Source: Diplocarpon mali
Lineage: Eukaryota > Ascomycota > Leotiomycetes > Helotiales > Drepanopezizaceae
Assembly (NCBI GenBank): GCA_024741835.1
Contig: JAENRP010000105.1
Coordinates: forward strand, 56,569-120,568
Reading direction: 5' to 3'
Length of the DNA: 64,000 bases
Positions 25,205 to 36,400 of this stretch are shown one piece after another. A model generated the notes under the pieces. The model was not told the DNA's origin and ran no database searches. It worked only from the letters and a program-made list of their open reading frames with translations. Both the position numbers and the translations under genes were made by a program. How positions within the stretch are numbered: the stretch's first letter is position 1; each line of letters starts with the position of its first letter.

Positions 25205-25982
25205 AGTCCGAACGCCTCAGGGTGCTACTGCGCATACAGCTGCTGCCTTGCGCTCAGGAGAGATAGGCGATGTGTGGCGGCAGGATGTCATAAGTGTGTA
25301 GAGAGGCCCCTGACAGCGACGGACATCTGTTTGTGTGGGATAGGCTGGGGCTGGCGATTGGTCAGTATGGTAAGTTGAGGTAGTTGGGTGGATGGGCAGT
25401 CACCGACTCTTACATGCATGCTACCTAATGTGACTGATCGCCATTTTCCCAAGATTTGTATGGGCGATTGAAAAGGCGGAGGGAGTCTTGGACTGTGGCA
25501 ATACTTAAGGATAATGGGGTGTTAAATGGGGTGTAAGAGGGAGTTATAGATGGGTAAGGTGGTTGGAGATTATCTCCAGCAGCTAGGATAAAGCTTATGC
25601 AAGATCGAGAGGGGTCTGGGTCTTCCCGTCAAGATAGTGTAATAACGCCACTTGGCGAGCAACTACTGTAATGTGAGTACCTCCGCCCCAAACTGAACAT
25701 TGGGGCTGATTCTTCTTGAAACTACCGATGTGGCATCCGATGTTTCTGGGGGCTGGTTAAATAGGGAAGATCACGGATAGTAGCGAGACAAGGGTCTTGG
25801 AGCACCATACAGTCTGGTCAAGATGCAAATAGAAAGACGTCCAGAGAAACTACCCATGCATAATCCATACTAGACGCCCCACTGCTATGCTTCGAACTCT
25901 GACGACTTGTATCTACCCTGCAAAAATATCCTACACACAGCACTCTAACCGCCATCTGTCCTCCATCTCATCGCCACATCTC
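25205..25982. other. Intergenic between two minus-strand genes
   Basis: It must hold the promoter of the RBR ligase and the 3' end of the acetyl-CoA transporter. I see no further gene. Confidence 0.6.
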
Positions 25983-27977
25983 TCACTCCGAGATTCTCCA
26001 AGCCCGTAATGGTAACGCTTGCAGTCTCAACGCTGCCGGCTTGATGTATCCCCAGAAAGTGATCACACCTATCAGCACACAAACAACATTCATGACATAG
26101 TATCCGTCTGTCGTGATATTGCACACGCCGCCACCCTGGATACACCTATCTTTCTCGGCCGACAGCGCGCACGAGAAGACGTTGGTGACGAGCGGGCCAC
26201 GCAGTTTGGGATCCAGTTTGTAGCTGGAGTCGGGAGGGCTGCAGGATGCCACTGTGAACGCGTCGACGAGTTTAAGTACGAAAAATCGGGGGAACGTGCC
26301 GCCGAGGTTAGAGACGCTGGGATTTGTGTTAGTTTAGCTCAGGTTGGGACATAGGAGAACCTACGTAGCCAGGAGAGTCATATATGTCCCTCCGATGACG
26401 GGATCTGCTATTCTAGCGTGGAATGCTGAGACTGCGACGAACATGACGGTGCTGGTAAAGGTGGAGAATATGTGCTCTGCGATGACTACCAATAAGTACC
26501 ATGTATCGACGCCGTTGGCTGGGAAGATAATGACAGTGATTTGGGCGAGGACGGCAGCAACGAGACGGCCGACGAAGCCCCAACACCAGAGCCGCATGGG
26601 CGTGTAAGTTGTTGACCATTTACCAGCATAGTATCCCAGCCCGATTTCAAATGGGAAATCGATAAGGACGGTGAGAGCCAAATCTTCTTGGCTAAATCCC
26701 TTGTCAATAAGCTTTAGATTTGTTACTGCGTCGTTTGCTTGGAAGCCAATTTTGGCGATCAGATGGATAACGATGATCGTCTGGATGTTCTTCAACTTCA
26801 ACACTCCCCACATGACCTTATAGACATCCCAAATGCCATCTTCGTTCTTGGTCTTCTCCTCGCGCTTCAGAAGCGCAAGGCCGATGGTGACAGCAATGTA
26901 AGCCCAGCCCCAGAAGGTCAGATAGCCCCCAAGAGTCATGACCCCTTCTGGTAGAGGTGTTGCCCTAAACCACTTGTTGGCGAAGTCGGGAGAATTGAAT
27001 GCGAGAAAGACAGTGTATGACATGAACTGGCCAGCAGTCAACCCAACAGTCTGTGCTGTCGAAGCATAAGAAATATTGCCCGGAGTCAACAATGTCAAAG
27101 CCCAACCATCCACGGCAATATCTTGTGTCGCGCACATGAAAACCAGGAAGAACCACCACCAGGTAAATCCCCAGATCCCAGCGCCGCCATCAGCGCCAGC
27201 TGCATCCATCATACTCTTTACGTTTGCACCTAGCCATAGCATACCAAATCCGGATAGCATCTGGATTGGCATGATCCAACTTTTCCTGCGCCCAACTTTC
27301 GGACTCCATACTGCATCCACCACAGGACTCCATAGCAGCTTCAGCGAATACGGGTAGGACGCCAAGCTGAATACGCCCAGCGCAGAGTATGACATATGGG
27401 GCTTCAATAAAAATGGCACTGAGCCAGTCGCCAGCCCCATTGGCACACCCTGCAAGAAGTATAGCAGGACCAAGAGGCCAAAGTTCTTCCGATCTTGCAA
27501 CGGCAACTGGAAGAAGCCATGATTGTTTATAGTCGGCGTCTTCGGGACATGGTCGTCTAATGTAAAGGACTCGCGCGCCAGCAGGTTCGCCGTTACGGTG
27601 GACGACTCGAGCGACGCATTTTTGCGGCGGAATTCCAAATTATTGTTCATGCCGCCGGTTCCGGGACCGTTCTGCCCGCCCGATGCAGAGCCTGAGCCTT
27701 TGTGCTCTTTGGATCGCGGCCGGCGAGATTTTACACCCATCGGATCGTTGTCTTCGTCAGAGGAGTCTGCAGCCAGCAAGTGCCGGGTGTCCTGGTCTTC
27801 TGTGGTATCTTCCAAGCTGATATCTCGCCTATGACGTTGCCCCACGCCAGACAAATCGTCGAGCTCTTGCGCGTGGGGGAATTGCGAATCGTGGTGTATA
27901 GGAAGTCGTTGGTTGTTGGCAAACGTATGTTGAGAAGGGACTGAGATCGGAGGCAGCGCGTCACCGGGAGAAGGCAT
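25983..27977 (-). CDS. Acetyl-CoA transporter (AT-1/SLC33A1 family)
   Basis: Two exons, 27977-26365 and 26316-25983, phase 2 with restored Thr codon; 648 residues. After a disordered N-terminal 160 residues come about 11-12 hydrophobic helices. Hallmarks of the Acatn family are visible: LLYFLQGVPMGLATGSVPFLL, YPYSLKLLWSPVVDAVW, GRRKSWIMPIQ, CATQDIAVDGWALTLL, LIAKIGFQANDAVTNLKLIDKGF, and after the junction SNLGGTFPRFFVLKLVD. Animal SLC33A1 imports cytosolic acetyl-CoA into the ER lumen for protein acetylation; the same location and substrate are inferred here. The last exon carries CIQGGGVCNITTDGYY, the family's lumenal cysteine loop, and a final helix. It shares a 409-bp divergent intergenic region with CENP-O. 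Confidence 0.9.
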
Positions 27978-28386
27978 GCATGTGGTGTTGAAGCAGAGCT
28001 CTAGAGGCTCGGTGGCCTCTAAAGTCCTGGATGTTGGTAGCTCAGTGGATCACCAGGCACGAGTCGCTGTCAAGCGAACGTGGCCTCTTCAGCACGAGTG
28101 AATGGGAATTTGAGTAGGAGCCTCGAGATCTCGACAGGGATGAACGCGAAAATCTTCGAACTTGAAGGTGAGAGCCGGTAAGAGGAATGATGACTCCTGG
28201 GTGTATGCACCACAGCTTGAGGCAAAGGCTCATTTCTTCTCTCGAGGGAGGTTTACCACGTGATCTTCGCGAGACGCGCCAGAGCGGCGCGCCGACCTCG
28301 ACCCTCTGAGCCTCGTCATCCTCAGGACGCGTTTTTGTAGTTTTGTCGTTGATTTGCAGTCTGCCAAAGGCCTTCATTCTATCAAT
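27978..28386. promoter_or_regulatory. Divergent promoter region (acetyl-CoA transporter / CENP-O)
   Basis: The two start codons face away from each other across 409 bp, so both promoters must lie here. No TATA box is obvious. Inference from geometry only. Confidence 0.45.
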
Positions 28387-29345
28387 ATGTCCATTTTACA
28401 TTCAACAGATACAGATAATAGCTTTCCCCATGATGCGATCGGGGCGCAGCTCGATAGCGAGATATCCTCTCTCCAAGCACAGAGTAATAACAAACACTCC
28501 TTGCCCCCTCCAAAAATCAACTAACGCACCCAGTATCCGCGCTCAAATCCCAAAGACGGCTCCAAGCAGCCACGATCCTCTCATCGCGACACACCAAAGC
28601 CACACTGGATCGCCTCCACGCCTCCCAGAAACCTATGCTCTCCTCTGCTCCAAGCGATACAGATCCCCTCCTCTCTGCGTCTTCCGCCCAACTCGCGCAC
28701 AAGCAAGAAAACCTCTACCGCGCCTGTGCAGGTATCACTTCGTTCCGGATTCGCGATCCAGATCCTCACGCCGTGGACGAAGGGAAGGTGCTGGGGATTA
28801 GGATCGACGTGTCGACTACAGGCAAATTCATCCGGCCCTACTACATCATGCTGAACAAACCGTGGCCCGGCTCGGACCTCCTACGTATCCATCGTCACAC
28901 GGTACCACCCAGCATCCCGCTCGCCGCACTTGCCGACCGCTACCTCCCACACGGCAAAGGCAGCGTGGCCAAAAACGGGGCGGGTAAGAAGCAGGACTTG
29001 CGCCGTCTCGTGAGGGCATTACGGAGAGAGATTTCGGGATATCACAATAGAATTACGATAATTAAAAGTTTGCGGAAGGAGTTTCGGCTTGATGAAAAGG
29101 TGTCGAAGAAGGGGAAGGGTAGGGAGAGGGTTATTACTAATATAAGTGCTGCAGATGCAGAAGCTAAGCAAGTGATGATTGAGTGGGCGGATGGTAGGAT
29201 TGGGCGCGCTGTTGTGGGTGAGAGTGGAGAGGTGGTGAAATGCGTAGTGGTCGGGGAAGAGGGGCGGGACAGGGAGGTTGAGAGGAAGATTGTTGGAGGC
29301 TCGATGGAGGGGATTGGGGAGAGGTTGCTGGAAGGGATTTATTAA
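28387..29345 (+). CDS. Inner-kinetochore protein CENP-O / Mcm21 homologue
   Basis: Two exons, 28387-28483 and 28534-29345, 302 residues. The intron (28484-28533) has a CAACTAAC branch site and restores phase 1. The N-terminal 90 residues form a predicted coiled coil (LDSEISSLQAQ..ALKSQRRLQAATIL..). The Cenp-O core is recognisable: LYRACAGITSFRIRDPDP, VLGIRIDV, PYYIMLNKP, LRIHRHTVPPSIPLAALADRYLP, then KKQDLRRLVRALRREISGYHNRITIIKSLRKEF. Mcm21/CENP-O pairs with Ctf19/CENP-P in the COMA/CCAN complex at centromeres. An internal ATG at 28635 would give a 236-residue product lacking the coiled coil; the spliced model is preferred because it continues the helical N-terminus in frame. Ends in a Gly/Glu-rich tail. 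Confidence 0.88.
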
Positions 29346-29839
29346 CGATTTGGGCTTGGTTTCAGGAGTATTGAAGGGCGGGTGTAATGATGTAGTGTAT
29401 GGAGTTGGAGCTAGGTTTGTTAGATACCCTGGGTAGCGGTTGTACTTTATCCTGTTGCTACCACGATTTTTGAGCGAAGGCTTTCTGGTATCCCCTGAAA
29501 TGATCTTTCCGATATCTTGACCCTTCTATTCTGTTCGGTACATTCAAGGTGTTACAGCTCTGATGTCCCTGCCTCCCATGCGCCTTGTCCGCATCTTATC
29601 TCTTTTGTTCCCTTCTCACCAACTGCCCCTCTACCAGTTATATCAACAATCCATCCATCGCCAATCATCATCCTGGTTTGTATTATTGAAATCAAAACCA
29701 TAGACGAAAAGGCAATGCAGCTAATCCTTTTTTGAAATGATTATTTCGCAGCATTCCCTGTACCAGAGGTATATCCGGGACGTATATATCGGCTAAGCAG
29801 ACGAAATTTCGAAGTTCTGTTTTACCAACTACCTAGTTT
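29346..29839. other. 3' flank of CENP-O; no gene
   Basis: Untranslated and intergenic sequence; the 72-codon frame at 29517-29735 has no recognisable features. Confidence 0.5.
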
Positions 29840-30460
29840 AAGATGGCTTTATCATATCCGTCGTTCTTCAACATCTGCGAGCAGGGCTAGATGAAGGATA
29901 AGGAAATCAAGTAAGAGCTGTAGGTAGGCGCCTAGGATAGCTTTAGTAAAGCGTCTTATGAAGTTATCCATTTTAGAAGATTTAGCAAATAAATTATAGT
30001 GTTAGCTCAGGAGCGATTTTTAGAAATGCTTAGTCTGATAAGCTAAGCAGATGAGGTCGCCTGGGAGTGAGCCTAAATCTCGGTCTATATAGATCCGTAA
30101 TAGGTTCCAGGTTATTAAAGTAGCGCTTTAGTTGGGACACTCTGTAAGGAGGGCTAGGGCTCACATGTCTAAAGGCCCCTCGAATTCCTAGTCGTATATG
30201 CTAAGAATAAGCCATTGCTTCTATCATTATAATAGTTAAAGCAGATTCTGAGTGTAGTAGAAGGAAGATATATTACTCCTATACTAGCAATGCTACCTAC
30301 AGTAGCGTTCCTCGTCCAGAGAGTGCCAGCTCCCTTCCAGCTACTATGACATGCAGCCATCCTCTCCTTCTGACAGCCCCGTAGGTCCCTTCAGGAGCTC
30401 GCTGCATAAGCCGGTCCTTACAGCCCAAGGCTCCTTACTGCGCAGCAGCAGATTAGGACT
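29840..30460. mobile_element. RIP-degraded retroelement fragment, possible solo LTR
   Basis: TpA-rich segment with the same stop-rich texture as the 1-9.7 kb relics, inserted between GC-balanced flanks. Its right part (about 30387-30452) aligns with 2948-3020 next to the gypsy gag. That makes a solo LTR or a truncated copy of the same family likely. No open frame. Confidence 0.5.
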
Positions 30461-32272
30461 AACATGATATATCTTGATCGAGAAAAAAAGACAACGGTTT
30501 CACTTGTAAGATATCTTTGATTCGGGCCTGGCGGGATGGAGTCCTCTATCCAACTCTTCCAAAACGCATCGTAGTATCGTAGCTAGGTAAAGGCAGTCCC
30601 GTGAGTAAAGGCTGTTCGAGAACAAAAGCACATACCGTAGGGTGCTTACAGGACTTGCCGAGCAGAGAGCATCCGAGGCCAGACTGACCAGCCAGCTTGA
30701 AATCTCGCGAGGCGGCTTACCCAGAGCTGCAGTTTCGCTGCAGCCTTTTTCTACAACTCCACCTGTGATGCGGGGCGGAGGGCTTGCGGTTTGCTCAGCA
30801 CTTTGTACTGGGTTGTTGCAGGCTCACCAAGGCCGACAGTTCGTCCTGACTCGCAGGGTGCCGTCGGGGGGGGAGCTAAACCAGATCTGTACGTGGGATT
30901 TTGCTTTTCATTCGGACGTTGTCTGGGCTGATCATCGCTCTCTTTTTCTTCTCCTTGTTCCGCACTGGCACCACGAGTAGAAACCTACCTGCCTTCCTGC
31001 CGACCTCCTCGCCAACTCTACGACGCTTTCAAGCGTGATCGCCCACTCGGCCTCGACCACTGCACTCCATCCCAAGCTCCACGTCCCAACCACCTAGTTT
31101 GGCCAGCCGCAGCATCCTCCGCAGAGTCTAATCCGCAAGAACGCCAACTCGTACACATACCCCCCGTCACCGGATGTCAACTCACCACCGTACCCATCGG
31201 GCTCATCTCATATCCCACGCCCGCACACTCATCTTGCTCTTCAGACGGAAAAAAGGGGGGGGGAGAGGCAACCCCAAAGAAGGAGAAGAGACCCAGCTCG
31301 GAGAGTTCAAATCTTAAAGCTCACCGGAGTCATAACCCTAAACTTCTCAAGCCCAAAGACCCGTCTCACCTCGCCCACAACAGGAGCGCCACCCCCGATT
31401 CGCAGGTGCCAATGCCCACGTCCGCAGTCCGTAGTCATCACAACCATGATCCCATTCCTACAATTCGGATTTTCAAATCCCCCACCCCTCGCTGCCTCAT
31501 CCGAGGGCCTGTTTTTCATCCGCAAGTATCCCCTTGCTCTCTGCTTTATACGTAGCCTTGTTTGCGAGGTTAGGTTTGCAGAGGAGGGTAGTGCGGGGGG
31601 GTTGGACCTATAGCATGGTGTCGGCGTGATGAAATGACGCTTCTCTTCTCACTGCCCTTTGGTGTGGAGAGAAGAGGAGTCGAGAATCGGGAGCGATTAG
31701 CCGTCCCATCATACTGCGTACATCAAACTTCACTTCTGTCATAATTAGGACGCCTCCACCCGTCTCCTCCCCGATCCCACGCCTCCACACAGGCCCTCGG
31801 TTTGACCATGCTTGGCTCTGTAGTACACGGTCCTTGGAGTTGTCAAGAGCGCCTAGGGGCCGGAATTTCAAAGTATCCATGAAGTGTAAACCGTTTTTCT
31901 TCCGAGGCATTATTCATGCGGCAGGCTTGTCTGTATAGCATGGATACCCCAAAACCGGGCACTTGCATGCTGTTGACAGCAGGATAATGTTACATGCTAC
32001 TAGATGATCACAGATATCCATGGGGTGTTTTTGAATACTCGAAATTATGTTTGGTTATCATAAGATAGACACCTGCTCGTAGGGTATAGACAGTGTACCA
32101 CTTGAAAGTATAAAGACGGCCTCTGTTCTATGGTAAAAAAGTCTACACGAAATTATTCATCTCAATTCAACCATCCAAGCAAAAACACCCCAAGAGCTGG
32201 CCTAGATGCTCCAGCCATCGTGCAGAAGGCCCTGTGTTTCACCAAGCCTCGCACAGACACGGCTCATACGCT
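30461..32272. other. Gene-free stretch with unassigned frames
   Basis: GC-balanced DNA with frames of 70-110 codons on both strands (for example 31307-31525 and 31608-31910 on -). None shows a domain, signal peptide or splice-supported extension. The 31608-31910 frame could be an exon of an unknown gene, but nothing supports it. Confidence 0.4.
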
Positions 32273-33310
32273 CTAGAACAGAGCAGCAATGAGACCTGCG
32301 GCAACGAGAAGACCAGACACCGACTTGGCAGCGGCGCTGTTCGAGAATGGAACGGTGCTGTTTCCCGCTGGCGGAGCGCTGCCGGTGGGATACCCAGTGC
32401 TGTATGGCTTGGTCTCAATCGTGCTGTTCAAGCGTTAGTAGTCAAATTTGCCTCACTCGGTGAACAGTCCTATACGTACGTGGCAGGGTTGTGAGGGTAA
32501 GGAGCAGATTTCGAGCCAGATGCAGGTCCGGATGGGTATGCCACAGGTGGGTGCTCAGCTGGGGCAGTCGGGTATCCAGCGGGAGCAGTTGGGTGCTCGG
32601 CAGGGGGTGTGGGATATCCAGCCGGGGCAGTTGGGTGCTCGGCAGGGGTAGTCGGGTGTCCGGCGGGAGCGGTCGGGTGCTCGGCAGGAGCAGTTGGGTA
32701 TTCGGCTGGGACAGAGGGAATCCCGGCCGGGAGGGAGGGGACCGCGGCCGGAACCGATGGGACTGCAGCTGGGACTGATGGGACTGGTCCAGGGACTCCT
32801 AAAAGATTGTCAGATCACTCAGGTTGTACTGATCGTGAAGACAGAATTCCGTCTCATTGATCCAGCTGGAAGCATGTAGCAAAGGCTTACCGGTCTCGTA
32901 TGAGGGTGGAGCGGTGTAGGTGAGGACCATGCTAGTCTTGTGACCATCTTCCGCAAATGTCAGCATGATATTCGCGTGCTTCGTCCGTCCATCACGCGCT
33001 TACATGGGCAATCAGTCACGGCTGGGGCACAGCTGCTGATGGTGTACTCGCTGGTCTCATACACCGTGGAGACGTATGGGGTGCCCGCTGGTGGCGCCTC
33101 AGTGGGAGCTGGGGCGCTGGTGAGGATCTCTGGGACAGAGGGAGTGTACATTGGCTTGGCCACCTCGGGAGTTGTCGGGACAGCCGGGTGAGAAGGCTCA
33201 GGGGTCGTGGTTGGAACCTCCACAGGGTAGGCTGGGGGAGGTGCGTCCATCTGGTAGTCAGCGGCAGCAACAGCCGCGACGGCGAGGACGGACAGAACTG
33301 AGGATCTCAT
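32273..33310 (-). CDS. GPI-anchored proline-rich cell-wall protein
   Basis: Four exons, 33310-33004, 32947-32891, 32798-32480, 32423-32273; 277 residues with phases 1, 1, 2 restored. Signal peptide MRSSVLSVLAVAAVAAA. Then a Pro/Thr-rich stalk, a small conserved-looking module YETSEYTISSCAPAVTDCP with two cysteines (similar in style to CCG-6-like fungal surface proteins), a heptad-repeat proline region (residues about 131-200), a Ser/Thr tail, and a C-terminal GPI signal: small residues SNSAAAKS followed by the hydrophobic SGLLVAAGLIAALF ending at the stop. Expected at the plasma membrane or covalently in the wall. A TATA-like motif lies about 150 bp upstream. The start at 33308-33310 is chosen because it opens directly on the signal peptide; an upstream in-frame extension lacks one. 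Confidence 0.85.
32560..32769 (-). repeat. In-frame 21-bp minisatellite encoding ten proline heptads
   Basis: Ten consecutive units of the form A-[AEG]-[VIYH]-P-[ST]-x-P inside exon 3 of the GPI protein. DNA units of 21 bp are diverged at third positions, with the upstream three units (PSVP type) distinct from the downstream seven (PTAP type). That suggests two rounds of expansion. Unit number is likely to vary between strains. Confidence 0.75.
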
Positions 33311-33460
33311 TGTGGGATGGGAAAAATCGGGTTGGAAGTTTTCAAGAGATGAATAATTAAGTATTATGGCCGAACGAGTGAAAGAGTACCGAAGATGCAA
33401 AGCGAGTGTGGTTGAACTGGTTGGGTTGAAGAGGAAGAAGTGAGCAGAGACTGAGCGAGG

Positions 33461-33470
33461 TCTTATAGTA
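33461..33470 (-). promoter_or_regulatory. TATA-like box of the GPI-protein gene
   Basis: On the minus strand this reads TACTATAAGA, about 150 bp before the start codon, followed by a CT-rich leader. It is consistent with a TATA-driven surface-protein promoter. Confidence 0.4.
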
Positions 33471-36400
33471 TCAGCCGGACCTGCACATCAGGAGAGAAGC
33501 AAATTTGCTGGCAAATACTAGCTGGGCCGTGGTGGAGCCGCGTCCACAAAAAAGACAGCAGCTTTATTGATGGCGTAAGCTAAAGGAAATTGGCTCCATC
33601 GTATTTTGCTGGATAAGGGGCAAGCCATTCCTCTCACTCCAGGCGATCTTGACCGAGCGCGGCTTAGTCAGGGATGTGATCGCCAACGACAGGTCTTGGG
33701 GGATCTGTCGGCGCGGCCACGGCCGGGGGGGGCGCTGTGAGGTGTCACAATTCCAATTTCCCCTGACGCCGGCAGGCCGCAGAAGCGCACCGCAGTAAAC
33801 AAGCGGTGCCTCCGTACCTCGTGCTCGTGGCTAACCGCCTCCGTCAACATCCAATTCCGCCGCTCGACTCGCTCTCAACCTCACGGCTGGAGGCAGCATC
33901 AGGCCCTGACTTGTGGCTACACGATCGCGATGCCAGAGTCACTGCTTGGCCAGACCCGTGTGCTTCCAGCGCAACAAGTCCTTCGGCGTAGTCGCAGCGC
34001 TGTGGATCCTGCAGTCTGCAGGTTCCAGGCCAGGAGTCGGCGGCCAGAAGCCACCTACTGCAGCCAAGCCAAACTGCCTGGGCAGCACCGATGGCCCCAC
34101 GGCCTGTGCATGTTTCGTATCGTGATGGCGGGGCTCGGTGATTGTAAAGTCTTCAGACGAGAGGAATAGCCAAGATCGCAATCTCTCGGTCTTCCACTGG
34201 TCGACTGGTCGCGTGCATCCACGACTGGGGAGCCCCGGAAAGCGAGCAGGAAGCCGAATGAAGTCTTGCATGCCCCGAGTGGAGAGCGCGGGGGAAGGAA
34301 AAGAAATCAACGGCGTGTTGACTTTCAGGGACTGCCGCCCAAGGCATGGCCAGGACAGTAAACAAAGGCATCTCAGCGTGCAGGGTACTGTGCTCGTCGA
34401 GTAATGGTACCCGCGGAGTGGTGAGTCGCCCCCCTCTTATGACCTCTCGAGGAAAATCCCACGAATACTCAGACCCGGGGATGGACGGATAGAGTAAAAC
34501 TCTCGGCTCCGCGAACATTTCGTCGAATTGTGATCAGTGATCCGGTACAGCTGGCGTTGAAGTCTGAGAATGGTATGCCTCATCTTTGCTTCTTCGGCCC
34601 CTGCGATTCCCTCGATTTGCAGACGCCCAGACGTGGCTTACAGTGCTGGCGCACTCTCGTGGTCCGCCGTCCTTGAGCGCCTTTCCTCACCTCTCTCATC
34701 TCCGTCATATCTGTCGTGGAAAGTCGCTGAAATCCATGGGCCTGGGACACCCTCCCCAAATCAGCCTCGATGACTATGCTATTCTTCACATCGCATGACG
34801 ATATGCAGCGAACACGCCCTTGCTTGAATACATCTCGCCATCTTCGCACTCTGTCGCCGATCCGCGCTTGCATCGAATCGAGGTATCCTAGATAGAAGGC
34901 TTCGGTTACGGCAGCATGGACAGTCCAATGGACAAGTGTGCCACCCGTGTCGTGAGACTCCTGGATATTTTTCATCGCCCCGTCGGATCTGTTCGTCCAG
35001 CTTCGTCTCTGTCGACAAAGGGATGCCCAACGCTCCGTTTCATAGATTGCACTAGATTCCGATGCCATCTGGCTTCTGGCCGGGCACTTTCCCGCCCGTC
35101 AGTGTCATGAGAGTTACCACACATTTCCCATACCTTCCGTCCGCCTGGTGCTATTCTCTAACGAGTCTGGCCGAGGCTAGATCGCTCGTGGTGTGCTTCT
35201 GACAGGCATTTCCTGCTGGTATATGGAAGCAAGAGTTCGAGTGTCGACGATGTTGGCTCCAGGCCAAGAGGCCTCGACTATATCAAGTGTTGTGCTGACT
35301 CGAACAAGGCCGACAACAGTTGCTGTGAACATGCACTGACGATGCCGTGAGGCTGTGATGGAACGTTGTCGATGGGAGGTTTCTCGATTCCCGCGCTGGC
35401 GATGTCAGCCGCGGTTCCTTCCATCGTGAGGAGCGTCCTAGCCCAGGCGTCGCGCTTTCCTTCACTCTTCGACGCCCATCCCGGCTCAACCACGGTCGTG
35501 CTTGCTTTCCTATTATGGGAATAATACCTGCATCTTCCAAACAATCTATGCCAGGATTAGGCAGGTTCTCATACGCGTCGCATACAGTACAGTGAGAGAC
35601 CGCGTTTGTATCAAGCGAATACTATAGAGTTTCAGAATATATCCTCACCCTCCGATATCTCTGATGGAGAAGGGTTTGCCTTGGTAGGCGGAGATGTCTT
35701 ACCTGCTATAGTACTTGAGTACAAGTCTTGCGTGCTTTCAATCAGATTCTATTTGAACGACGCACCGCTGGCCCTCCGGGGCCTATGGCCGTGGAGGCAG
35801 TCCAGCTCTTCTCACATGAAGATGTTCGACGGGGCTTGGGCAGGCAGGAGGTTTGATTTTCTGAACGGCCTCCACGACAGTGGCCTCCTGAGGGTCAGCG
35901 CTGCGTCACCAAAATACGACTGGCCAAATAACTGATTTCCAGGCGAGCCGACCTATTATCCCGTTACCTAAAAAATTCAGCCGAGACCAATGAAAATTTA
36001 AAGAGATTATCTTAGATATACGTGAAAGCAACTGGTGACACAAACTCACTTCAACCGCTTCAGAGCCTCTTGTATCTCATCAGCTGTCCCTAGGAGGGTA
36101 TCTCCAAGCCGACGGTCGATCACACAAACACGAGAGCGCGCACGGGGTGGTTGCTTGTTTTTGAGTTAGGAAGGGAAAGACAATGAACGAGGCGGTCGGC
36201 AGATAAAAGGGCACCACAGGCAAGGGATGGATGAGTTGAGAATCTGTCCATTACACTTTGCATTCCTGTATCCATCCGCGTAAAATACATTGCTCGCTCT
36301 GTGAATTCGCCACGTGGAGAGATGTAAATAGCAGCAGACTCGCCCGGAGACAGCCTCGGTCAAACATCGCGCAGTCGCTCCTGTACTCGAATCAACACCG

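Noticed and set aside
28343..28801. 152-codon frame overlapping CENP-O
   Set aside because: It is a shifted frame of the same exon; the spliced CENP-O model explains the sequence with family motifs.
32540..32800. Regularly spaced repeats that superficially suggest a CRISPR array
   Set aside because: They are 21-bp in-frame units coding proline heptads inside exon 3 of a GPI-anchored protein; there are no spacers.
34580..35068. 162-codon minus-strand frame
   Set aside because: Overlaps an equally long frame in another phase, has no recognised motif and cannot be extended by splicing.
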